A DNA stretch of 64,000 bases from contig NZ_AEIU01000081.1 of the NCBI RefSeq assembly GCF_000165125.1, forward strand, positions 19,553-83,552, given 5' to 3'. The DNA comes from Vibrio caribbeanicus ATCC BAA-2122. GTDB lineage: Bacteria > Pseudomonadota > Gammaproteobacteria > Enterobacterales > Vibrionaceae. The position numbers were made by a program, and so were the translations under genes. Numbering within the stretch: the stretch's first letter is position 1; the number at the start of each line of letters is the position of its first letter. The notes below the pieces were generated by a model. The model was not told the origin of the DNA, did not search any database, and saw nothing but the letters and a program-made list of their open reading frames with translations. Below are positions 1 through 8,303 of this stretch, piece by piece.

Positions 1-104
1 GTTTAAATATACAGTCTTTGGGTGGTCGGAATTATGGAAGTTGTGATGGTTTGCAACTAACCGTGAGATACCGAAACGGTAAAATGGCAGAGCAATCCGT
101 CTAA
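1..104 (+). CDS. C-terminal fragment of an unrecognised protein (cut by window start)
   Basis: The frame starting at base 3 is open from the window edge to a TAA at 102-104 and encodes 33 residues ending in GKMAEQSV. It reads as the tail of a protein, rich in Gly, Asn and Tyr, with no motif I recognise. It could be a chance open frame, but the next gene starts only after a repeat-containing gap, which fits a real gene end here. Confidence 0.4.
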   Translation, partial: LNIQSLGGRNYGSCDGLQLTVRYRNGKMAEQSV

Positions 105-148
105 TTAGTGTTAATGTAGCGCTAAAACCTCATGAGGTAATAACTCAG

Positions 149-216
149 GTGACTAGATTTGCCTGTAAAGCAAGCCATTCTGGCTAAACCTAGCATCGTG
201 AGGTTACTTGGGTATA
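149..216. repeat. Left-half copy of the TATACCCAAGT intergenic repeat
   Basis: Bases 149-216 match, in reverse orientation, the left part of the 266-bp element at 57330-57595: GACTAG, then GCCTGTAAAGCAAGCCATTC, then ACCTAGCATC and the terminal ACTTGGGTATA. Compared with the 27161 copy it has a short internal deletion. It ends just before the GreA-like gene and so forms part of that gene's upstream region. Confidence 0.8.
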
Positions 217-235
217 CACAGATATGATAGTGGAT

Positions 236-712
236 ATGAATAAATCACAGTTAAAAGAAGAAATTGTCAGTATGTTGCAGCAGCAACATAACATTACCCT
301 TGATGCTGTCAATCAAGCGGTTGCCTCTGCGACAGACAAAGAGACCATTCCCGAGCACAAATACGATACCTTGGCGCTTGAGGCCGCTTACCTCGCTCAT
401 GGTCAAGCAATGAGAGTGACTGAAAGTGAAGAGCGGATCCGTCAGTTTTTGGCGTTAGACTTACCGCAAAATCCTGACCAAGTTACGCTGGGTTGCTTAG
501 TGGCATTGCGTGATGAAAACGCTTCACTGCATTGGTTTTTTGTGTCTCCTGTTTCCGGTGGGTTAAAAGTGAATTGGCAAGGATTATCAATTATTCTGGT
601 TACCTTTCAATCGCCCCTCGGTAAAGCATTGAGAGGCAAAGAGCTTGGCGATGATGTCGAGTATTTGGTTGGTAATGAAACCAAATATTATCAAGTTGAG
701 ACGATTTTCTAA
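236..712 (+). CDS. GreA/GreB-family C-terminal domain protein
   Basis: 158 residues. The C-terminal half (about residues 85-158) aligns by eye with the FKBP-like C-terminal domain of transcription elongation factor GreA. The core SPLGKALRGKELGDDVEY corresponds to the GreA segment with consensus SPIxxALxGKxxGDxVEV. The N-terminal half is helical but does not look like the GreA coiled coil that enters the RNA polymerase secondary channel, so this is not a canonical GreA or GreB; an RNA polymerase-associated role is inferred. An in-frame ATG at 224 would add four residues. I prefer 236 because related proteins, as I recall them, begin MNK and because 224 is almost on the repeat end at 216. Confidence 0.75.
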   Translation: MNKSQLKEEIVSMLQQQHNITLDAVNQAVASATDKETIPEHKYDTLALEAAYLAHGQAMRVTESEERIRQFLALDLPQNPDQVTLGCLVALRDENASLHWFFVSPVSGGLKVNWQGLSIILVTFQSPLGKALRGKELGDDVEYLVGNETKYYQVETIF

Positions 713-772
713 CACTTAATAGAAAAATTTATTATATCGTTACCGAGAGAATAGAAACGAGAAGAGTAAATA

Positions 773-1531
773 ATGATCAAAAGAACGTTAGTTTTTGCCC
801 TTTTGTTGGCAACGAGTCAAAGCAATGCAATGCAATGTAATGTCGATTTGAAAAATGGAATTCGCGTCAATGACCAAAGTGTCGAAGTCAATCAAAGCGA
901 TGGCAAAAAGGCGGTGTTTGATGAGCAAGGTAACTTAAGTATTGCAGGCTATAAGATGGTGCTTGACGAAGAGCAAAAGAAAGCACTGGAAGGTTACCGT
1001 AGCAAGATTAACGATAATATTGTCAAAGCTCAGGACATGACTAAAAGTGGCCTAGAGCTGGTGGATAATATTATTGCTGATGTCTCTAGCAGCTTTAAAA
1101 TCGAGGGCTCTCTTGATGGCGTGAAAAAGTCGGTTCATCAGTTTTATTCCGATATTGAAGCTCGTTATCAAGATAAAGGAGACTTGATCCTGCCGGCTAA
1201 TCTTCTGTCTGATTGGCAAAAAAATGGCACTGAGGAATTGTCACGATTAACGGATCTGATAGACAAAGAGTTTACCACCGATATTTTTGAGGCGATGTCC
1301 ACCAAGATGAATAAGGAAGGTGGCCTAAATTTATCTGAATTAGCAACGACGATGAGTGAACTTAAAGCGCGTGTCAGTAAAGATTTTGCTGATCATCAAA
1401 AAGACATTGAGGATCAGGCAAAGAAGATGTGTGAATCTTTACAAGATTCTGCAAAAGCAGAGCAAGATTTGCATCAGAAAATCCCTGAACTTGCCAGCTA
1501 CTCGATTTTTAACCTTGAGAAAAAGCAATAG
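773..1531 (+). CDS. YggN-like DUF2884 periplasmic protein
   Basis: 252 residues with a clear signal peptide (MIKRTLVFALLLATSQSNA) and predicted cleavage near residue 19. The mature part starts MQCNVDLKNGIRVNDQSVEV, then a predicted beta region and a long helical C-terminal part. This matches the DUF2884/YggN family of periplasmic proteins, whose molecular role is not established. GAGAAGAG lies about 7 bases upstream of the ATG and serves as ribosome binding site. It is probably a single-gene unit; the next gene starts 179 bases downstream. Confidence 0.8.
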   Translation: MIKRTLVFALLLATSQSNAMQCNVDLKNGIRVNDQSVEVNQSDGKKAVFDEQGNLSIAGYKMVLDEEQKKALEGYRSKINDNIVKAQDMTKSGLELVDNIIADVSSSFKIEGSLDGVKKSVHQFYSDIEARYQDKGDLILPANLLSDWQKNGTEELSRLTDLIDKEFTTDIFEAMSTKMNKEGGLNLSELATTMSELKARVSKDFADHQKDIEDQAKKMCESLQDSAKAEQDLHQKIPELASYSIFNLEKKQ

Positions 1532-1710
1532 AACTGGCTCTTTAATAGTCAAAAAAACTTATTGTGAGGTTTTATACAGTGAGCAATAGAAGCTAACGTA
1601 CGATATTTAGGTTAATAATTGGTCAAAAGAAATCAACCTAGAGAATTATACTTGAGCAAAACGCTACTCTGTAATAATGTACTAGCTCACTAGTTTTAGA
1701 GTTTTTACCT

Positions 1711-3066
1711 ATGTCACAGAAAAGTACTCGCGAGCATTTTAGTTCTCGCCTTGGTTTTGTTCTTGCCGCTGCAGGTGCCGCTGTTGGGCTGGGGAATATA
1801 TGGGGATTCCCTACTCAGGCTGCCAGTAACGGTGGCGGTGCTTTTCTTATTGTTTATCTCACTTTGATCGTCGTTGTCGCCTTTCCTATGTTGATTTCGG
1901 AAATGGCGATTGGGCGTCATGGTCAATCAAACCCAGTCGATAGCATGCGAAGTCTGACGGCATCGCCTGCTGGAAAAAACATGGGTGCTGCTATTGGCTG
2001 GTTTGGTCTGAGTGTGCCCAGTCTGGTATTGGCATTTTACAGTATCGTCGGCGGCTGGTTGATCTGCTTCTTCTTCGGCGCAATTTGTGACCTCTTTTCT
2101 TTCAACCAAGCCGCGGCTTGGCTCAAAGGTTTTAGCGCAGAAAGAAACTTGTTAGGTACGCTGGTATTTTATCTTTTGACCATCTTGATCGTTCAAGGTG
2201 GCATTAAACAAGGTATTGAAAAGTGGTCCACTCGTTTAATGCCTGCACTGTTTGTGTTATTTGCGCTCCTTTTTGTTTACATCATGACTCAGCAAGGCGC
2301 TGTTGAGGGGCTTAAACATTACTTGATCCCTGATTTTGACAAGGTGATGGACCGTAAACTGATTTTGGCTGCGATGGGGCAGGGGTTCTTTTCACTCACC
2401 ATTGGTGGTTGCTCAATGCTCATCTACGGCTCTTATCTGAGTAAAAATGAAAACCTGCCTAAAATGGCGATGAGTGTCACCTTAGTTGATACTAGTGTCG
2501 CCTTTATTGCTGGTCTCGTTGTTATGCCTGCGATGTATGTCGCGATGCAAAAAGGGGTCGAAATTTATGCGGCTGATGGCTCACTACTCAGTTCGGATAC
2601 GTTAGTTTTTACCGTATTACCTTTGATGTTTGAGAGCTTAGGTTGGTTTGGGCAAGTCTTCCAGATACTCTTTTTCTTACTTCTGACCATAGCGGCGCTG
2701 ACGTCTTCAATCTCAATGTTGGAATGCCCGGTCTCTTTGGTCAGTGAACGTTTTAACACAAAACGCTCAGTGACAAGCTGGGTTCTGGGTGGGGCTATTG
2801 CCTTAGTAAGCGCCGTGATTGTTTATCACTTTGAATCTTTATTTGGTTTGGTTGCCATGGTAGCGACACAATATTTGCAGCCTGTAGCAGCGCTTCTATT
2901 TTGTGTGTTTGCTGGCTGGGTATGGAAAAAAGCACCTAAGCTACAGGAGTTAGAGCAGGGCAACCCAAGCTTTGGACGCAGTTTATTCGGTAGAGTGTGG
3001 CCAATCTATACCAAATTCGTCTGCCCGCTGTTTATTTTTGTCGTGATTTGGGCCTCCCTGACTTAG
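1711..3066 (+). CDS. Sodium-dependent transporter, NSS/SNF family
   Basis: 451 residues, polytopic inner-membrane protein with about 11-12 hydrophobic segments. The family signature GLGNIWGFP is at residues 26-34, in the unwound first helix that binds sodium and substrate in LeuT-like proteins. It is therefore a neurotransmitter:sodium symporter (SNF) relative, expected to co-transport Na+ with an amino acid or related solute. The substrate cannot be read from the sequence. It is convergent with rimK; a 9-bp stem-loop lies between them. Confidence 0.9.
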   Translation: MSQKSTREHFSSRLGFVLAAAGAAVGLGNIWGFPTQAASNGGGAFLIVYLTLIVVVAFPMLISEMAIGRHGQSNPVDSMRSLTASPAGKNMGAAIGWFGLSVPSLVLAFYSIVGGWLICFFFGAICDLFSFNQAAAWLKGFSAERNLLGTLVFYLLTILIVQGGIKQGIEKWSTRLMPALFVLFALLFVYIMTQQGAVEGLKHYLIPDFDKVMDRKLILAAMGQGFFSLTIGGCSMLIYGSYLSKNENLPKMAMSVTLVDTSVAFIAGLVVMPAMYVAMQKGVEIYAADGSLLSSDTLVFTVLPLMFESLGWFGQVFQILFFLLLTIAALTSSISMLECPVSLVSERFNTKRSVTSWVLGGAIALVSAVIVYHFESLFGLVAMVATQYLQPVAALLFCVFAGWVWKKAPKLQELEQGNPSFGRSLFGRVWPIYTKFVCPLFIFVVIWASLT

Positions 3067-3074
3067 CACTTGAT

Positions 3075-3103
3075 GGAGAGTAGGCGTTACAGCTCTACTC
3101 TCC
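3075..3103. terminator. Stem-loop between the SNF transporter and rimK
   Basis: GGAGAGTAG (3075-3083) pairs perfectly with CTACTCTCC (3095-3103) across an 11-base loop, in the 43-base gap between two convergent genes. There is no long T-run on the plus strand, so it is a weak or two-way terminator candidate. Confidence 0.5.
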
Positions 3104-3109
3104 CTTGCA

Positions 3110-4015
3110 TTAGCCTTTGCCGCGAGTTTTGGTTTTTTTACTTGGCGCGTTTTTCTCAATAAAACCAATGATCATAGCGGCGATATCTTTCCCTGTTGCT
3201 TGTTCAATACCCTCAAGTCCTGGTGACGAATTTACTTCCATAACCAATGGCCCTCGATTGGACCTGAGCAAATCGACGCCTGCCACATTGAGTCCCATGA
3301 TCTTGGCGGCAGCAATGGCTGTGCGGCGCTCCTCGGGAGTGATCTTAATTAAAGAAGCGCAGCCTCCGCGATGCAAATTTGAACGAAACTCACCATCGGC
3401 ACCTTGCCTTTTCATTGCTGCAATGACTTTATCACCGAGAACAAAACATCGAATATCTGCACCGCCGGCTTCTTTGATGTACTCTTGAACCATGATGTTG
3501 GCCTTTAGCCCCATAAAGGCTTCGATAACACTCTCAGCGGCTTTGCGCGTTTCGGCTAACACGACACCTATGCCTTGAGTGCCTTCGAGCAGTTTTATCA
3601 CCACAGGTGTTCCACCGACCATATCAAGCAAGTCTTTTACATCGCCGGGCTTACTGGCAAAACCGGTGATCGGCATACCTATTCCTTTGCGAGAAAGTAA
3701 TTGCATTGAGCGTAATTTATCTCTTGAGCGAGTGATCGCCACAGATTCATTCACAGGGTAAACATTCATCATTTCAAACTGACGTAAAACGGCCGTACCA
3801 AAAAAAGTCACAGACGCCCCTATTCTTGGAATAATAGCGTCAAAACCAGCAAGCTCCTCTCCTTGGTAATGAATTTCTGGTTTGTCTGAGTTAATGTTCA
3901 TATAGCAGTGCAAAACATCAATCACTTTCACCTCATGGCCCCTACTTTGTGCGGCTTGAATGAGGCGTTGAGTTGAATAAAGCTCAGCATCACGAGATAA
4001 AATCCCAATCTTCAT
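3110..4015 (-). CDS. rimK: RimK, ribosomal protein S6 glutamate ligase
   Basis: 301 residues, close in length and sequence to E. coli RimK (300). It is an ATP-grasp ligase that adds glutamate residues to the C-terminus of ribosomal protein S6; E. coli RimK also makes poly-alpha-glutamate. Visible landmarks are the N-terminal MKIGILSRD, the ATP-grasp glycine region [12 protein letters not shown], and the metal-binding C-terminal motif [14 protein letters not shown]. It starts with an ATG that overlaps the rimB stop by four bases (ATGA), so the two genes are translationally coupled. Confidence 0.93.
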   Translation of the reverse strand: MKIGILSRDAELYSTQRLIQAAQSRGHEVKVIDVLHCYMNINSDKPEIHYQGEELAGFDAIIPRIGASVTFFGTAVLRQFEMMNVYPVNESVAITRSRDKLRSMQLLSRKGIGMPITGFASKPGDVKDLLDMVGGTPVVIKLLEGTQGIGVVLAETRKAAESVIEAFMGLKANIMVQEYIKEAGGADIRCFVLGDKVIAAMKRQGADGEFRSNLHRGGCASLIKITPEERRTAIAAAKIMGLNVAGVDLLRSNRGPLVMEVNSSPGLEGIEQATGKDIAAMIIGFIEKNAPSKKTKTRGKG

Positions 4016-4446
4016 GACTGGATATCCTCAAAAGGCACAGAAAATGACAATGAAGGATCGACGATGATGTGTTGTTTCATCGCAGAGCGCCCAAGTAACA
4101 TGTTGTATTTCATTGTGCTTCTATCGGTTAGGCCAATTTCTATCGGCCACAGCAGCGAGTTAAACTGGCAGAGAGTTTCAATGATGTAACGGGTCTCATC
4201 ATGGCCACCAGAATTGCGGATCACACGTTGATCAATCAGTTTTGCTCTGCACTTAAGATCGCTTGTGGCACTTGATGAGTAGCGAAAATTGACCCATTGA
4301 ATGCCATTTTGCGCTGATAATTTGATATCTAGCGCATGTAAGCACGATGTTTTTGCGCCTGTATCCAGTTTAACATTGATCATTTTGATGCCGAGCTCAG
4401 GTAAACTCATGGTCTCACGCCAGCCAGCACAGATTTTTTTATTCAT
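4012..4446 (-). CDS. rimB: RimB-like retropepsin-type protease
   Basis: 144 residues of the family annotated as ATP-dependent zinc protease (DUF785), which has a retropepsin-like fold. [12 protein letters not shown] places the D-T-G-A catalytic motif at residues 28-31. RimB proteases are reported in the literature to work with RimK in removing or adjusting S6 glutamylation. The four-base overlap with rimK supports a shared function. No signal peptide is seen, so it is cytoplasmic. Confidence 0.85.
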   Translation of the reverse strand: MNKKICAGWRETMSLPELGIKMINVKLDTGAKTSCLHALDIKLSAQNGIQWVNFRYSSSATSDLKCRAKLIDQRVIRNSGGHDETRYIIETLCQFNSLLWPIEIGLTDRSTMKYNMLLGRSAMKQHIIVDPSLSFSVPFEDIQS

Positions 4447-4663
4447 CTTGATATCTATTGGTTAATAAGTCGCGTTCACTCGATCCCAGACCGCGTAATA
4501 GGGTAACAACGGTTCACTTAAGTTGAGGATCTAGAGGAAGGTTTTGATGAGGCGCGAATCTATCAATGGCGCAATAAAATGAACAATGAAAAATAATTGT
4601 CGATACGACAAAAATAAGCGGCAGAGCTGCTGCAGTTATTTTGGTGTTGTGCTTGAAAGGGCA

Positions 4664-4697
4664 ATAAAAAAGCCAGCGAAATTGGCTGGCCTTTTTA
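4664..4697 (-). terminator. Terminator downstream of pepD
   Basis: On the minus strand GGCCAGCC, a short loop and GCTGGC are followed by six T's, directly after the pepD stop. A run of T's also follows on the plus strand, but pepD is the only gene that reads into it. Confidence 0.8.
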
Positions 4698-4705
4698 TCA
4701 AGCAC

Positions 4706-6178
4706 TTAGGCTTTTTCTGGGATGGCTTCAAGTAGCGCGGTCATTTGTTGCCAAAACAGGCCGACAGTGTCGATCTTGACTTTTTCATCAGGAGAATGAG
4801 GAAACTTGATTGTGGGGCCAAAAGAGACCATGTCCATTTGCGGGTAAGGCTTTTTAAACAGTCCACACTCAAGGCCGGCATGAATCACCATGATATTTGG
4901 CTTGTGGCCGTAGATTTGGCTATACATGTCTCTAAAAACAGCCATGATTTCAGAGTCTGCATCGGGCTTCCAGCCAGGGTAAGCACCGGAAAATTCCAGC
5001 TCTGCTCCGGCTAATGTTGCCAAAGATGTCAGTACTTGTTCAACTTGTTCACGTCCTGAGTCGATCAAAGAACGAATTAAACATAAGATACTGACGTGAG
5101 TTTCTTGTGTAGTGATCACACCGACATTCAGCGATGTTTCTACTACGCCTTCTATGTCATCGCTCATTCGCATTACACCGTTAGGGCAAGCATTGAGTAG
5201 ATTGATAAGTTTTGACTGATCGTTAGCCGCCATCACAGACGTGATTGACGTACTTGGTTGATTGAAAGACACAATGTCCGTTTCAACTTTGCCAAGTTCA
5301 GATTTGATCAGATCAGTAAAGCGATTGAAGGCGGCTTCCAGCGCTTGTAAATTCTTCTCTGGCAGCGCAACGGTAGCAAAAGCTTCGCGCGGAATGGCAT
5401 TACGTAAACTTCCGCCACGTATCTCACTCAGTCTCAGATCTAAATCTTGAGCATGCATCGCTAGGAAACGCCCCATCAGCTTATTGGCGTTGGCGCGTCC
5501 GGTATGAATATCACAGCCTGAGTGGCCACCTTTTAGGCCTTTGATTACCAACTCTCGGGTTGTATAACCTGAGGGTACATCTTCGCGATGAATGGTCATG
5601 GTGATTTCACCATCCACACCACCAGCGCAGCCCATATAGACCTCACCTTCTTGCTCCGAATCTGTATTGAGTAAGATTTCACCTTCTAACCAACCAGCTT
5701 CGAGTCCAAAAGCGCCCGTCATTCCCGCTTCTTCATCAACGGTGAGTAACACTTCAAGTGGCCCGTGTTTAATGTCGGTTGAAGCCAGAACAGCAAGGCA
5801 TGAAGCCATACCAATACCATTGTCAGAACCTAGAGTCGTGCCTTGGGCTGTGACCCAATCACCGTCGATATAAGGACGGATAGGATCTTTAGTAAAGTCG
5901 TGTACGGTATCTTCATTTTTTTGCGGAACCATATCGATATGAGCTTGGAGTACAACGCCTTTTTTGTTTTCCATTCCAGAAGTGGCAGGCTTACGAATAA
6001 ATACGTTTCCTGTTGAATCCCTTCTTACCTCTAATCCTTGTTCCTTTGCCCATCCTACAATGTATCCAGCCAACGCCTCTTCATGTTTTGAAGGGTGAGG
6101 AATAGAGCAAATTTTATCAAAAAATTGCCATAGGATACTCGGGGATAGGTTACTTATTTCAGAATGGAATTCAGACAC
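4706..6178 (-). CDS. pepD: PepD, aminoacyl-histidine dipeptidase
   Basis: 490 residues from the GTG start at 6178. M20-family cytosolic zinc dipeptidase that hydrolyses Xaa-His and other dipeptides. Metal-site motifs are visible: HIDMVPQ (His80, Asp82) and GSDNGIG (Asp119), followed by DEEAGMTGA. The open frame reaches back to a TTG at 6199. The AAGGAG ribosome binding site lies inside that extension, 7 bases before GTG 6178, which decides the start. The N-terminus then reads VSEFHSEISNLSP, like E. coli PepD. It is transcribed away from the small-RNA region. Confidence 0.93.
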   Translation of the reverse strand: MSEFHSEISNLSPSILWQFFDKICSIPHPSKHEEALAGYIVGWAKEQGLEVRRDSTGNVFIRKPATSGMENKKGVVLQAHIDMVPQKNEDTVHDFTKDPIRPYIDGDWVTAQGTTLGSDNGIGMASCLAVLASTDIKHGPLEVLLTVDEEAGMTGAFGLEAGWLEGEILLNTDSEQEGEVYMGCAGGVDGEITMTIHREDVPSGYTTRELVIKGLKGGHSGCDIHTGRANANKLMGRFLAMHAQDLDLRLSEIRGGSLRNAIPREAFATVALPEKNLQALEAAFNRFTDLIKSELGKVETDIVSFNQPSTSITSVMAANDQSKLINLLNACPNGVMRMSDDIEGVVETSLNVGVITTQETHVSILCLIRSLIDSGREQVEQVLTSLATLAGAELEFSGAYPGWKPDADSEIMAVFRDMYSQIYGHKPNIMVIHAGLECGLFKKPYPQMDMVSFGPTIKFPHSPDEKVKIDTVGLFWQQMTALLEAIPEKA

Positions 6179-6352
6179 AGAAATCTCCTTAATTGACAAT
6201 AAAAGCGACGTCTCTCTTCACTTTAAAGAATCATTATGTCATACGATGGCACAACTGGGTAATATCACCTTGCTTTGATGGGAAAGAAACCAGGGACCAC
6301 TGTCGTTAGGCTTCTATTTTGCGCAATTTATGCCCGCTTCGCGGTGACTTTG

Positions 6353-6368
6353 TGTGACTATGGTCACA
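6353..6368 (+). promoter_or_regulatory. Perfect CRP half-site palindrome
   Basis: TGTGA-CTATGG-TCACA matches the CRP consensus TGTGA-N6-TCACA exactly. It lies just upstream of a good sigma-70 promoter (TTGAAA 6375-6380, TATAGT 6397-6402), centred about 48 bases before the inferred start of transcription near 6409. It implies activation or control by cAMP-CRP of the small transcript that follows. Confidence 0.75.
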
Positions 6369-6374
6369 TTTTTA

Positions 6375-6402
6375 TTGAAAATCGATGTCTTTGTGGTATA
6401 GT
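6375..6402 (+). promoter_or_regulatory. Sigma-70 promoter of the small RNA
   Basis: -35 TTGAAA and -10 TATAGT separated by 16 bases, immediately after the CRP palindrome. No larger gene follows before the terminator at 6633-6659, so this promoter appears dedicated to a transcript of about 250 bases. Confidence 0.7.
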
Positions 6403-6505
6403 GCAAAAACTAAGTTTGCAAAAAATGCTCACAGGAAGAGTCCGAGTGTTCGCCTCCATGGAACTGAGAAATCAATACGTTTAATTTGATTCAAAGGTGA
6501 TTATT

Positions 6506-6592
6506 ATGAAAGGTTTACCCTGCGCTCCTTACTGGCTCAATACAGCCATTTACACTAGCCGCTTTGTTTATCCAACCAGCTTTGGTTACTAG
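6506..6592 (+). CDS. 28-residue small protein in the CRP-controlled RNA (VcdP-like candidate)
   Basis: ATG at 6506 to TAG at 6592 encodes 28 residues beginning MKGLPCAPYW and ending YPTSFGY. The peptide is rich in Tyr, Pro and Ala, has one Cys, and has no signal peptide or long hydrophobic run. AAAGGTGA lies 6 bases upstream as ribosome binding site. Its place between a promoter and a terminator with no other gene supports translation. If the VcdRP comparison holds, the peptide would bind citrate synthase; otherwise the function is unknown. Confidence 0.6.
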   Translation: MKGLPCAPYWLNTAIYTSRFVYPTSFGY

Positions 6593-6632
6593 TTTGTAAA
6601 AAACTCACAGCGGTGTTGCAAGCCAATCCTCT

Positions 6633-6659
6633 ATGCCACTTGATTTAAGTGGCATTTTT
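6633..6659 (+). terminator. Intrinsic terminator of the small RNA
   Basis: ATGCCACTT (6633-6641) and AAGTGGCAT (6647-6655) form a perfect 9-bp stem with a 5-base loop, followed by TTTTTG and more T's. This is a typical Rho-independent terminator for the upstream small transcript. Confidence 0.85.
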
Positions 6660-6838
6660 GTTTGAGTGACTTCTGTCTAAGTCGATATATATAACCTTCT
6701 GAACCTACTTCCATTTCTCTCCATTTATATTTTGGTGTACGGCTTTCCTTACCCACAAGCTGGAATAAATATAGCGGCAAGCGGCAATTGAATGTGGAAT
6801 TTACTTTTTGATGACTTTATAATCCCGGCCAATCGATT

Positions 6839-6854
6839 ACGCAACCGTTTATAT
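6839..6854 (+). promoter_or_regulatory. Candidate PurR operator before the purine permease
   Basis: ACGCAACCGTTTATAT agrees with the E. coli PurR consensus ACGCAAACGTTTTCGT at 12 of 16 positions, including the ACGCAA half and the central CGTTT. It lies between a TATAAT -10 candidate (6818-6823) and the ATG at 6877, a position suited to repression. The purine transport function of the next gene makes PurR control plausible. Confidence 0.5.
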
Positions 6855-6876
6855 TTACCCTTTTTAGGACTCGAAC

Positions 6877-8166
6877 ATGCTCGAAAAATTATTCAAGCTC
6901 AGCGAAAATGGCACTAATGTCAGAACTGAAATTATTGCTGGTATTACGACATTTTTGACAATGGCCTACATCATTTTTGTAAACCCAGCCATGTTAGCAG
7001 ACGCTGGAATGGACAAAGGGGCGGTCTTTGTGGCGACCTGTCTTGCTGCAGCCATTGGATGCTTTATCATGGGCTTTGTTGCCAACTACCCGATAGCCTT
7101 GGCTCCAGGTATGGGGTTAAACGCCTTTTTTACTTATGGTGTTGTGTTAGGTATGGGACATACTTGGCAAGTGGCATTGGGCGCTGTGTTTGTATCAGGG
7201 CTGATCTTTATGGCTTTGAGTATCTTCAAAGTTCGTGAATGGGTGATCAATTCGATCCCAATGTCTCTGCGTACTGGGATTTCCGCTGGTATAGGGCTGT
7301 TTCTTGCCTTCATCGGTTTGCAAAATTCAGGCTTAGTGGTGGACAATCCGGCAACTTTGGTTGGACTTGGCAACATTACTGACTTAAAACCAGCGCTGGC
7401 AGCACTTGGTTTTTTTCTTACTATCGGTCTAGTTTATCGCGGCGTTCGCGGTGCGGTAATGATAGCAATTCTTGCCATTACAGCTTTGGGGCTATTGCTT
7501 GGTGACGTGCAGTGGGGAGGCGTGATGTCAGTTCCTCCGAGTATTGCACCTACTTTTCTTGAGATGAACATCGCTGATGTGTTCCAAGTGGGCATGATAT
7601 CTGTGGTATTTGCTTTCTTATTTGTTGACCTATTTGATACCGCTGGCACATTAGTCGGCGTGGCATCCAAAGCTGGATTTATCAAAGAAGATGGTAAACT
7701 GCCACGCTTGAGTAAGGCGCTACTTGCGGATTCCACCGCGACATCTGTCGGTGCGGTACTAGGCACATCGAGCACGACCTCTTTTGTTGAATCTACAGCA
7801 GGCGTTGCGGCGGGTGGTCGTACGGGTTTGACTGCGGTTGTTGTCGGTATTTTATTCCTTTTAGCCCTGTTTTTCTCTCCGTTGGCTGGTATGATCCCAG
7901 CGTATGCTACTGCAGGCGCACTTTTTTATGTTGCGATATTAATGATGTCGGGCTTAGTGAGCGTTGATTGGCGAGATCTCACTGAAGCAGCGCCAGTGGT
8001 GGTGACGTGTTTGCTTATGCCTTTGACCTATTCCATTGCGGAAGGTATTGCGCTTGGTTTTATTTCTTACGCAGCAATAAAACTACTCAGTGGCCGAGGC
8101 CGTGAAGTATCAGTCAGTGTTTGGGTCTTATCTGCCATCTTTATTATTAAGTATCTGATCAGCTGA
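6877..8166 (+). CDS. NCS2-family (AzgA-like) purine permease
   Basis: 429 residues, inner membrane, about 12-14 hydrophobic segments. The segment FVDLFDTAGTLVGVASKAGF region (about residues 245-265) is characteristic of the AzgA-like branch of the NCS2 nucleobase permeases, which import adenine, guanine, hypoxanthine or xanthine by proton symport. The exact substrate is not resolved. It precedes gpt (xanthine-guanine phosphoribosyltransferase) by 137 bases, with a strong terminator between, so the two are separate units with a shared purine-salvage theme. Confidence 0.88.
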   Translation: MLEKLFKLSENGTNVRTEIIAGITTFLTMAYIIFVNPAMLADAGMDKGAVFVATCLAAAIGCFIMGFVANYPIALAPGMGLNAFFTYGVVLGMGHTWQVALGAVFVSGLIFMALSIFKVREWVINSIPMSLRTGISAGIGLFLAFIGLQNSGLVVDNPATLVGLGNITDLKPALAALGFFLTIGLVYRGVRGAVMIAILAITALGLLLGDVQWGGVMSVPPSIAPTFLEMNIADVFQVGMISVVFAFLFVDLFDTAGTLVGVASKAGFIKEDGKLPRLSKALLADSTATSVGAVLGTSSTTSFVESTAGVAAGGRTGLTAVVVGILFLLALFFSPLAGMIPAYATAGALFYVAILMMSGLVSVDWRDLTEAAPVVVTCLLMPLTYSIAEGIALGFISYAAIKLLSGRGREVSVSVWVLSAIFIIKYLIS

Positions 8167-8172
8167 TCCTTA

Positions 8173-8210
8173 CTCTGCTGATGATAGTAAGTCATCAGCA
8201 GAGCTATTTT
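8173..8210 (+). terminator. Terminator after the purine permease
   Basis: A perfect 12-bp stem (CTCTGCTGATGA 8173-8184 with TCATCAGCAGAG 8192-8203), a 7-base loop, then CTATTTTATAG. It separates the permease from gpt. Confidence 0.8.
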
Positions 8211-8303
8211 ATAGAGTTTTTGTTTTTATTCGATTATCAGAGCATTGTGCGCGGAGGACCTTGGGTCGCCAAAGCGCGATGTCAAATTGTTTAGGTTATT
8301 TAC

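Larger units (their letters stand above)
6409..6662 (+). ncRNA. Candidate dual-function small RNA (VcdRP-like)
   Basis: A transcript of about 250 bases is defined by the CRP site and promoter at 6353-6402 and the intrinsic terminator at 6633-6659. It contains a 28-codon ORF with a ribosome binding site and C/U-rich stretches (GCCTCC, TGCGCTCCTT) that could pair with Shine-Dalgarno regions. This architecture matches VcdRP of Vibrio cholerae as I remember it: a CRP-activated RNA whose base-pairing part represses PTS sugar-uptake mRNAs and whose small protein of about 29 residues acts on citrate synthase. Homology to VcdRP is inferred from layout and size, not from an alignment. Confidence 0.6.

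Noticed and set aside
4514-4705. 63-residue open frame on the minus strand between pepD and rimB
   Set aside because: It covers the pepD terminator region and has no ribosome binding site or recognisable motif.
6275-6484. 69-residue open frame on the plus strand across the CRP site and promoter
   Set aside because: It spans promoter elements, has no ribosome binding site and no recognisable protein character; the small-RNA reading explains the region better.
6661-6876. Purine riboswitch before the purine permease
   Set aside because: No match to the conserved purine aptamer loops; a PurR-type operator is the better explanation.
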